Shown here: positions 1 to 9,900 of the stretch, one piece after another
How positions within the stretch are numbered: the first letter of the stretch is position 1
How the letters are laid out: each line of letters starts with the position of its first letter
Source of the DNA: Theristus sp. LFF4_11
Taxonomy: Eukaryota; Nematoda; Chromadorea; Monhysterida; Xyalidae
Length of the DNA: 64,000 bases
Direction of reading: 5' to 3'
Assembly: GCA_030248135.1 (NCBI GenBank)
Contig: JASANC010002545.1
Location: 1 to 64,000, forward strand
Translations under genes and position numbers: made by a program
Notes under the pieces: generated by a model
Told to the model about the DNA's origin: nothing
Database searches by the model: none
Seen by the model: the letters and a program-made list of their open reading frames with translations, nothing else

Positions 1-180
1 CGTTAGACTTGTTGTCTGCGTGTTCGCGGGATCGAGCTCCGCCGAGGGGCAGGCATGCAATGACAGAGCAAAACTCAATGGGCGCCCTACTCGACGGCGT
101 TCTGTACGCTTCGCTGGGTTAGCGCTCTGGCTAAGAAAACATCGCGCCCAAACTTACCGACAAAAACAACAACAACAAAA
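1..180 (+). repeat. tRNA-derived SINE, 5' end cut by window edge
   Basis: Shares a body with three other copies (12483-12660, 22246-22437 minus, 36978-37181): a B-box-like GGGATCGAGC stretch, a GCGCC(C/T)(A/T)CTC block, GTTCTGTACGCTTCGCTGGG, then an AAC-rich tail at 163-178. The complete copy at 36978 has a tRNA-like head with an A-box-like TGGCCTGGTGG. The tail stops about 8 bp before the splice acceptor of the next protease exon. That this is a Pol III SINE is inference from the head and tail; the repeat family itself is visible directly. Confidence 0.8.
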
Positions 181-188
181 GTGCGCAG

Positions 189-3160
189 GCCACCAGAATC
201 CACGTGCCACGTGAATGGTCGAATTGTCGACGAGACCCCTGGGACGGCGGCGACATCGCGATACTGGAGCTCGCAGACAATGTGCGCGAAGAGTTGTTTC
301 AGGAAGGCATCGTCAATACGGCCTGCTTGCCGTCAAACTGTCGCAACATGCTGCCGAAGAAGATGCAAATCTTCGGCTATGGATTCAACCGTGAGTGGAA
401 TGAAAGAAACTATGGACGACCATAGAGAACAGTGAAATTACTGTACCAGAGCGCGCGATTCGAATGTGCACGCTGAAATGAGTGTCCGAACCATGTAACG
501 TATCCGTCTGGGTGTTCTGCGTAGGGTCTCGGCAATAAAAGTGGCAATCCCACGCTCGCACGTTTTGAATCACTTTTATTTTTGGGACACCGACAGCGCA
601 CGGGACTTCCACACGCGTACAGGACACATTGTTTGGACTTTGGACACCCTTTGGTTGCGTGTAGAGATGGGCAGAAGCACGCAGACCTAGTACTTCAGGG
701 CTCTGGCCCCCGTGTGACCGCACAGCACTATTGACAAACCAGTCGAACAGATTGTGAGACCTGTCATTAATGTGAGCGACTGTTGTGAGAGCACAGCGGT
801 CTGTCCCACATTGCAACCGTGCGATTTTTTGCACTCATCGTTCAATTTTTAAAATTTTTGACTTATTTTATTGACAGCCAGGCCAAATGGGGCGAATCAA
901 GGTGCACTGAACTTTGGTTCGGTGACATTAATGAGCCGTAAAGAGTGCCAAACAGACTACCTGCCACCGCCATTCCGCTTGCCAAAAGACGCCATTTGTG
1001 TGCACGAAGAAGCGTCGCGTGGCGCACTTGTATGCGGTGTACGTGCATTTGTTGTAACCTGACACGCACAAAGCTGTTTAGTAGCAGTTTAGTAGCCGTT
1101 TTGTGCTTGTGAAATAGCTGTTTAGCAGCCGTTTATTAGCCATTTATTAGTCGTGTAATTTTTTAACAAAATTTTTTCAAAGTTCTGCGATTGAATGCGT
1201 GTACAGACGTAGAAAGGAAACTGGTTTCAATCCTTATGTGGCAATTCAAAGTCGCCTAAGTGACTCGGCCTTGTATAGGGGACTCGGATCACTTTACCAA
1301 TTTTGAATTCCCACGTCATCCATGAAACTGTTTACCTGTCTATGCATGCGCGCATTGAGTTGCGAGACCAAAATGAACGATCATACGGTATGGCCGATTA
1401 AACATGGCTGCTTTTTTCAGGGTTCAAGGAGCGCGCGAATTTTAAATAAAAGAAAAAAGATGTTCAGAAACCAAACTACGTGCCTAATTTGACACGTTTT
1501 TGAAAACCAATGGATTATCCGCGCTGTTCTGTGCATTCTTTCCCCCTTGCACATAGGGGTGGTAAAAAACGGTTTTTTTTCAAATCCATGTATATAAAAC
1601 GGTTTTTTATACCACGTCCGGTTCTTTATACCCGGTTTTTTTACCGACCCAGTATCTGAAGAATCCTGTGATTGCGACAATTTCTGGTACTTTGATTTTA
1701 CGCAAACCGCTGAATAATCAGTAAAAGACCACAATTCTAGCCAGAAACTGTATGTGTTTCAATGGAAACGTATTCCAATCTTGATTTTATTTGAATCGGT
1801 GGCGCTTAGAGAGAATGCAGCATCAGAAAAATTATCAGATGCGAGTTTAAAACAAAAAAAGCTAACGCAAGAAGACAGATTGACATGTGCAACAGCAAGG
1901 AATGTGATACATGCAAATCAATTGAACTGACACGATCGAGAGATATGTAACTGCACAACAATTTTACTGCATTTCTAAACACAAAAGATCACCGAAAGAC
2001 AAAAAAGAATCACGAACCCGCACAGACGAAAGAAGTGAACCAAGAACAAAATAGAAAGAGCAAAAAAAATCAGATGGAGATTCGGGTCACTATCACCAGT
2101 ACAACAGCACGAAGACATCACCAACAAAACTTTGCGCAATTTCCGAGTTCAAAGACACAAAATTTCAAGAAATTTGACTGAATAAATATCGCGACACTTC
2201 TCGTTTATTGTTGAAAATTTAACCGAATTCTGAAAAATAACCAAATCTTTGCTGTATTAGTTTCTTCACTTTGTCAACAAAAGAACTAGCATAAAAAGCG
2301 CAAGCGGCAGATTTAAAGCGGAAAAAGCGTGAAGCTGTTAAACTACGAAACACAACATTGCCATGTAGACCAAACTTGAACAGATAAACAAAGAACAAAG
2401 CTGGAAAATAAAGCGAACGCCGATCAGAGCCAGCCCATTGGCGGTCGACCGAGATGGGACATGGAAGGAGAGGCACGGGTCTCAGGGTGCTTTATTTATA
2501 CCAAGAGCGTGAATTGTGTTCTCCAGAACATCAAGTTATGAAGTGGCGAAAGTGAAAAATTGAAATGGACGTGCATTGAATTGAAATACAAATGAAATTG
2601 AATACAGTGCATTTTGAGTGATTTCAAAAATTGAAATTTGGGTCCTTCGGCCTTATAAAAAACCGAAAAAAAACCAAAATTTACGCGGTAAAATATCGGT
2701 AAGATATTTTGGCCCCTTTTTGGCGCTGGCATGGTTTAAAAAACCGTTTTTTATACCGTTTTTTATACCGAAAAAAAACGTTTTTTATACCGACCCACCC
2801 CTACTTGCACACATGATTGGGAATTATGTAGGCATTTTTGAAAAAGACAACTCCTAGTCTGCGACTGATCCCGCCTTGATGTACTGCCTCATTTATTCGG
2901 CTATACTGTAGTCGTTTAGTAGCTGCGTGTTCTCAATACAGAGTGCGGCTGCATTTCAGGGCGACAGCGGCGGCCCTTTAGTGACCACAAACAACTCGAA
3001 GTTGATCGTAGCGGGCGTGGTGAGTCTGGGCACCAGTTGCGAACGTGCTGCTAAAACCGGCGACCAAGGACTGGCCAGTGTGTACACGAGTGTACGCGTG
3101 TACACAGAATGGATTTGCAAGGTCACGGGCATCTGCTATACGACACGCTGTGGAAAGTGA
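189..3160 (+). CDS. Trypsin-fold (S1) serine protease, last three exons; 5' part lies left of the window
   Basis: Exons 189-390, 878-1038 and 2960-3160 join in phase (1, then 0) and end in TGA. Exon one carries the catalytic Asp in GGDIAILEL, followed by a CLP motif and a FGYGF strand. Exon two has LNFGSVTLMSRKEC and ends LVCG; exon three begins GDSGGP with the catalytic Ser and continues through VYTSVRVYTEWI, the usual C-terminal helix. The His exon is outside the window. In S1 numbering the pocket position 189 is Leu (A-L-V-C-G-G-D-S) rather than the Asp of trypsin, and the residue normally Trp215 is Leu, so trypsin-like Arg/Lys cleavage is not expected; a chymotrypsin- or elastase-like pocket, or a non-canonical one, is inferred. 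Likely secreted, but no signal peptide is in view. An AATAAA lies at 3625-3630. The last intron (1039-2959) contains a MITE with a hAT-like element inside it. Confidence 0.85.
391..877 (+). other. Protease intron 1
   Basis: GTGAGT donor at 391 and TTATTGACAG acceptor ending at 877. No repeat shared with the rest of the window was recognised here and no coding exon is needed, because phase-1 joining of the flanking exons restores the S1 fold. Confidence 0.6.
1201..1362. repeat. Fold-back MITE family A (core AAGTGACTCGGCC)
   Basis: Imperfect palindrome: the left arm GTGGCAATTCAAAGTCG...AAGTGACTCGG is mirrored by GACTCGGATCACTTT...AATTTTGAATTCCCAC and then ATGAAACTGTTTACCTGTCT. Copies occur at about 6200-6325 (degenerate) and 25078-25225. 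It lies within the protease intron. Confidence 0.7.
1384..2910. mobile_element. TA-flanked MITE (TIR TACRGTATGGCCGA), interrupted by a 1.25 kb hAT-like element
   Basis: Left end TACGGTATGGCCGATTAAA, right end TTTATTCGGCTATACTGTA. A second copy in the opposite orientation lies at 6385-6665 (281 bp) and shows the same interior without the insert (1554-2803). The TA at both tips suggests a Tc1/mariner-type target site; that is inference. Confidence 0.8.
1554..2803. mobile_element. hAT-like non-autonomous element, 1250 bp, 8-bp target duplication CTTGCACA
   Basis: Begins TAGGGGTGGTAAAAAACGG and ends ATACCGACCCACCCCTA, giving terminal inverted repeats TAGGGGTGG. The 8 bp CTTGCACA stand immediately before (1546-1553) and after (2804-2811). 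Repeated AAAACCGTTTTTTATACC motifs lie near both ends. No transposase reading frame is visible. An 8-bp duplication with TAGGG-type ends is the hAT superfamily signature. Confidence 0.88.
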
Positions 3161-3203
3161 AACTGAACAACGTATCGATATGATCAAGATAGAAAATCAT
3201 ATG

Positions 3204-3363
3204 CAGTCGAACTCTAAATTATAGGGATTGGTATGGATCTCGGTGTGCATGTTTTCTGTGCAAACGTAACTCCGTCACCACAGCAATTCCTGCACAGAAA
3301 GCAAGCACACCGTTGTTATCCCAACCAATCAGCTGATTTCCCATAATTTAGAGTTCGACTGTA
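3204..3363. repeat. MITE family B (TIR ACAGTCGAACTCTA..., CCAATCAGCTGA)
   Basis: Ends in GCAGTCGAACTCTAAATTAT and its mirror ATAATTTAGAGTTCGACTGT; the interior has a CTGTGCA...TGCACAGA mirrored pair and CCAATCAGCTGA. Related copies lie at about 26540-26700, 40915-41071, 44018-44153 and 53163-53325. This copy sits in the 3' flank of the protease gene. Confidence 0.75.
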
Positions 3364-3913
3364 CGTCAATTCGAGATGCAATGAAACCAGTTCAAGCACG
3401 CCCGTTGTGGGCATGTTGATTTCAAGTTGTCTTCATTTTGTATACCGTAGTTCATCATCTGCTTGGCTTATCGACAAACTTTGTTGAGTGTTTGTTCTGG
3501 GACAACTTTTAGTTACGATGGCTTAATCGAACTGAAAGCTGCTTCATTTTGTCTTAATTGAGTTTTTAAGCTTAGTATATTTTCAATGAATATGAAGACA
3601 TTTGAAAGTCGCTTTGTTTAACACAATAAAAGCAAGGCCATGGCAACAAAGAGTTTGCAGAAACTGCAATCAAACAAAGTGAATGCAATACTTGTACCCA
3701 GTCTGAATCATGACAGTAAACGGTGACATGATTAACCCATTCCATTACCATAATCACGCATCCGACACAATCTTCTCAACATTCACACTCTCATATTCAA
3801 CCCTGCATGCGCGTGTATCAACTTGCTGTGCCGTGTGAAAACAATCGTCAAATGTAACGAAAATTAAAATCAGTGTTTTCTAAAAAAATAGAGATAATAA
3901 ATCTTGAAAGGAC
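3364..3913. other. Spacer between protease and NIT-type cyclase
   Basis: Contains an AATAAA at 3625-3630 on the plus strand, a candidate cleavage signal for the protease transcript. No other structure recognised. The promoter of the downstream cyclase probably lies here, but no core element stands out. Confidence 0.4.
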
Positions 3914-6900
3914 ATGCCGGTGGCGAACGATGCCCGGCCGTCGACGGCCTCATCCAAAGGCGCATCGTCGATCTTCTCATCCGAGGGACACAGCACGCTG
4001 ACCTCGAACGCGCGCGTGATTCGCGCTGCGACGAGACTCAACAAAACGGAGCTCACTCTCCAGGTCAAAAGTGCCTTCTTGACATCTTTGGTGTTCCGTG
4101 TATGTAGCGTATGGACTGTGCAACGTTGAAATCATGGTCACGCGAAAACTGCATGATCTTCAGACCACTGAGATGTTGGACAATCTCAGAGGCTTTGAAT
4201 CGCTTCAGATTTTTAACAATCTCAGAGGCCTTGAATCGCGATGCAAACTAAAAAGACTGTCATGGTTTTGTGCCACTTTGTGTGCCAGTGAAAGGGCAGT
4301 GAACATCAACTTTGTCATTCTCTGTCATGTGACAAGAAGCACACCGCCGTTTTCAGATCCTGATCGTGCTTGTTCCGTTGTGTGTGATTTGTGGCCTGGC
4401 CGCTCTGACCCTGATGCAAGCGTACGAACAACGAAAGTCGGCCATTGAATCTGAGCTGGCCTTGCACGATGGCACCGCCATCAGTGACGTCGTTGAGGCG
4501 CTCGAACACGAGCAAGTCTACACGTGCGCGTATCTCGCGGAGAAATAGTAAGCGAAACGCAGCTCAATAGTGACCGAACCATTGATCAATAGTGAGCGAA
4601 ACACAACTCAATAGTGAGCGAAACGCAGCTCAATAGTAAACGAAACACAGCCCAATAGTAAGCGAAACACAGCTCAATAGTAAGCGAAACACAGCCTAAT
4701 AGTAAACAAAACGCAGCTCAATAGTAAGCGAAACCCAGCTCAATAGAAAGCGAAACGCAGCTCAATAGTAAGCGAAACACAGGTAGCTCAATAGTAAGCG
4801 ATCCAGAGCTAGAGCATCGCTTTGCAACCTGCAGGTTCGTTACAGCAAAATAGTACAATAAGTTATAGGCCCAAATCTGTTCATTTGCACTGTCACATTC
4901 TTCTAAATCAATAGAGCGCTTTTCGTGCGTAATGTTTGCAGCGTAGTTCATAAGAGTGCCAGATCAACCGTGTCCGCCCAAACTGAACGGAAAACTACAA
5001 GCGCCAAAAAGCAACATTTCTTCAGTTGAACAAACAAATTTTGCGCGAGCCATTTATAAAGCAGCATCAACGGCGAAGTGGACGCGGCGCGCATGCTGAT
5101 GGGCAGGAAACGCGCCGAGACGGACGGCGCCATCGGGCGTGCTGAACGGGCGTGGCTGGCGCACGACTTCGGACGGGTGAACACGCTCACAGACACGCTC
5201 AACCGAAACAGAATACTCGTGGAGGAGCGCGAGGAATGCGTCGCCGTGATCGAGTACGTTGTCGCAACGCAGTGCTCGTATGCGCGCGTTCACGTGTATT
5301 TTACACGCACGTTTCTCGCATTCGCAATTAATCGCAAGCAATCGCATGTCGCATCGCGTTGAAGTTTTTTGTTTTGCAGTTTTTTGTTACAGTAACGCAG
5401 TTTTCAGTTTTGTTTCTATGACGGAGTCTCACGCAGTAATAGGTAGCCTTGTCACAGTGGAGCAATGGCTCACACGTCAGCATCAGTCGTAACGAACACC
5501 AAGATTAACAACAACACTGGTGATCAGTGCATTTGTGTGCTTTTGTTTGCTCCACCAGCTTGTACGCTCCACTGACGTCCAAGGTCATATACAACATCTT
5601 TCGTCTGTTCGGCAACAATGCGGATGGAATGATGTGTCAGCGACTGGGGGCGCTCTCTGCGTGGCTATTGGCCAGCGAACACATTGGTAAACAGTAAAAT
5701 TGTGTCAATTGCGATAACGCAACAAAAAACGGAAACAGAAAAACAGAGGCACGGTGTCCCCTGGATTCGAGAATGCTTAGGGGCGTTTAGCAATTAGTTT
5801 TTTTTGTGCGTACGCACGGGGACATGACACTTAAAAAATAGCCACGCGATTTAGAAATCGTGTCGTGTGTGCTATCTTAATGCATTACGGAGACGATCAG
5901 TTTGCGCACGGGATTCAGAACGACGTCTGTGCGTACGGACAAACAAAAACGAAATGGTGTTTTCGCCTTTAGGGCACAGGTCACGTGGTGATGGAGTTTG
6001 ACATCCATAGTTGAATAGAGTTCATTTATCAAAATATTCAACAGTTTTCTGAAAAAACTATTCATTTTTCAACATTGCATAATTCAAGGTGCGCACGAAT
6101 CGTTCGGTTCAAAATACTTCGAAAGCTACAGTTTGAACGCAATGCAGCGAGCTGAATATTTCAGTTGGTGTTTTTCATTTATTTTTTATTTTGGTGCACA
6201 GACTTAATGCGCACCGCGGGCATTCAAATTGACAGAGTGATCCGATTTCCTTAAATAGGGCCAAATCACTTTAGCGATTTTGAATTGCCACAACACGATT
6301 TAAACAGTTTCCTTGTCTGCAAACCCATTGAGTCACAGAACGTAAAAAAATTGATAATACCAACCTGACTAGGTATATACTGACTACAGTATGGCCGAAT
6401 AAATAAGGCAGGCTTTGTATTCTCCATCAAGGCGGGATCAGTCGCAGACTAGGAGTTGTGTTTTTCAAGAATGCCAAGATAATTCCCAATCGTGTGTACA
6501 AGAGAGACAGGATGAACAGAATAGCACGAAGAATCAATTAGTTTAAAAACACACATCAAATTTGACACACAATTTGATTTCTGAACGTCTTTTTCCTTTC
6601 ATTCAAATTTCGCGCGCTCCTTGCACCCTGAAAAAAAGCTGCCATGTTTAAACGGCCATTCCGTATAACAATAAAACTATATTGATCGTTAAATTTCAAC
6701 TCAGAGGAATAAATGAGCGTTGGTGAATTTTGGTGTGCAGGGCAATTCGGAGCAGTGAATTCCTTGTTGACGTTCTCCCTGAAGATCGTGCATCCGACGT
6801 GGGGTGGCTGGCAGGAGCGAGTGCAGCAACTTGCCCCCGGTGTCCACGACGAGTTCGTCGCCATGCACAACGTCGTCGTCTATGAGAACGCGTCTAGCGA

Positions 6901-9900
6901 TCCATCATACTACACCGCTGAAAACTGGCACAAAGTGTACCAGGATCTCATGCATGTGTTGGAGGTTGGTGGAGTGGTTGGAAACGTTGTTGTCATCAGC
7001 AACGTGAGTTTGAGTGACGGAAAAAATGCGAGATGATTCATTGGCTCATCAGTGAAACCAAGCTGTAGAAAGTCATCTGGCAACTGAGGCGAGCGAAGAG
7101 AATGGAGTGCTAAACAGAAAAACGGTTGTTGAAAACACCAAACTGCTTCTGAGAAGTTATTTGTCATAACGGTGGTTCTCGCTGATGGTGCAGTCTGAAG
7201 AAAGCACGCTGATTGTCGGATACAGCAGTTTTGAACGCTTTATAACATCAATACCGTAAAATCTTGCATATAAGGTTCCTCCCACTTGTAAGACTCCTAC
7301 CCAAAAGTGGGCGGAGTGTCACATGGCGGCAAACTAAAAAAAATAAAATTTTGACTTGGTTGAAATCCCAACCCCGTTTATGAGGCCGGACGCGTCCTAA
7401 TCTTCGCTTTATAGGACCTCCTCCCACTTATAAGGTTCTCACACACAGTTCCACTTTTTTCAGAAATTTTTGATTTTCAAATTTATATACGGAGACCTTA
7501 TATGCAAGACTTTACGGTAATTTTCAGCCAATCGAACGAGGCATGGAGGCGACTCTGCTGAACAGTCTGGCGACCGCGGCAGACTCGATGGGCGTCCGCC
7601 TTGTGCTGGTCGTCGTCGTCGCCGTCTGCATCTGCGTCCTCTGTCCAGTGCTCGCCGTTGGTGCACATTGCACACGCATCATGTTTTGCGTTTTTTATTC
7701 TCGTTTTCTGTTAGCGGTTCTGCTTGTGTTTTTGTGCGCATCGTACGCTTACTACGCTAAATATCGCACAAATACTGCAAAAAATCAGGCGTTTTCGTCG
7801 GCGCTAAAACACAAGCCAGCTTGTGGTGTTTTCAATTGAAATTGTCTTCAGATCGTCTACGCGCTGTACGCGCGAAAGCAGCGACAGAAAATCGTCAATG
7901 TTGCGTTCAAAATGAAGGAGCAACAGGCACTGATGGAGGTAAAAACGCTTTCTGAATGTCTGTCAACGCAACCGCACTGAACAACGGCACGTTTCATTGT
8001 GACAAGTTTGAACAGAGCGACAATAATAATACTTCAGGTTGAAGAGCGCAAAACGAATCAGTTGCTGAGTCAAATGCTGCCACGCGCGGTGATTGAGCAG
8101 CTTCGGGCAGGTTTGTGTGTCTCATTTGATATATAAAGTTCGGAGTGGACACTGTCTGAACGCCCATTCACGACGTAATGCTGCTGCGCGTCAACATGAA
8201 TGCTGAAGTGAAGCGGCGTCAGCACCATTGCACCGAATACATGCACTGCGGTTATTGTGTGTATTGTTTGTTCAATGTTCAAAGTGTTTTCAGGCTTGGT
8301 TGTTGTGCCGGAAACATACGAATCAATCACGGTTTTGCAAACTGACATTGTTGGATTCACGCCGTTTTGCACCAAGTCTACACCGTTGCAGGTTGGCAGC
8401 ACATTTTTCGGATTGCATTACTTTCCAAGTATTTTGTTCCATGCGATTGTTGTAAAATATACTGTGGTTAAAACAGTGCCTCATGTATGACGCTACAAAC
8501 GTTTGCACAGATGATGTTATTTTTGCAGATTGTGGCATTTCTGGACACATTGTTCACAAACATCGATCGCGTGCTTGAGCTGCATGACTGCTACAAGGTA
8601 CACTGCATTGCAGGTTGCGATTGCTTCAGACGAAAAAATAACAACATAAATGCAGTTTTGCAATGTGGCCATTATTGCGGTAATATTCTCAGTATGAAAA
8701 GTGACCACCCCACCCGTGCTACGTTGCGACGCTGTGCTTGTAGATGAGACAGCGAAATCGAGATTCTTAATTTACCACATTAAAAAGTTCAAAAATGGTG
8801 AAAAACAAAATATCCAGATTGATGCATTTTTGGCAGTGGATCATCGCATAAACGATTTAAGGGGCATTCATGAAGTACAGCTACGCGTCATCAAATACTG
8901 CTACATGAATGCCGCTTTACATTCGCATATACAGCTGGAAACGCTTGGCGACGCGGTGACCGTGGCCTCTGGTGTGCCGCTGCGCAACGAGGCGCAGCAC
9001 AGCCGGGAGATTGGCCTGTGCGCGCTGGACCTGATGATGACCATCTCTGAGACGCCGATCCCGCATTTCCCCGGCGAACATCCGTTGATGCGCATTGGGG
9101 TGCACACTGGTCCGTTGAAGCAGTTGGCGTTGAGTTCGTTCAGTCAGTTTTATTCTGCAATGCACGGCATAATACCAGAGACACCATGAGTAGGCAAGCC
9201 AAAGTGAAAAACTCTGTTTACAATCAAGACAAGCCATTATTAGTGGACGACTATAAAATCATTTGTTGCGCTGAAACAATTATGCTGGATGTCTTGTGTG
9301 TGTTCGCATACCTTTAGCTAATTAAGCACTTGTTTTTGTACTAGTCCAGCTCAAATGCAACAGTAGCTATGGAGTAGCAACCACAAAACAAAGAACGACT
9401 AGGAAGTTGGCAACTAGGTAATTCTGCTTCGCGTTGCGATAGTTTCGCAAAAAATTATGACGCTGACATCGCCATTTCGTATGGGTGTCCGTGGAATCAT
9501 AGCCGCGCACGATGATTGGTTGGACGTCCCGACATTTCCACGACGTAACCAATTAATGAGGTTCAAATTTATTGGTTTCAAAGGTTCGGCAACGGCCGGT
9601 GTGGTCGGACTGAAGACACCAAAATACTGTGTGTTCGGGGAATGCGGCGACATCGCGGCCTTGATGGAATCGCACAGTCTGCGTTGGTCTTATTCAGTTT
9701 TTTTGCTCATGGAAAACGTACAGGTGATCAGAAAATCCATTTGCATTTTTACAGGTGATAAAAATTTTTGGATAACAGTACCGTTGTTTGGGTTGGCTTG
9801 TGGCCACGCACATACCGTATTACCTCTAATAAACCCCCATGGGGGTTTATTTCTTCAGCGACTTCTGGGGGTGGGGGTTTATTTTGGGGGGGGGGGTTTA

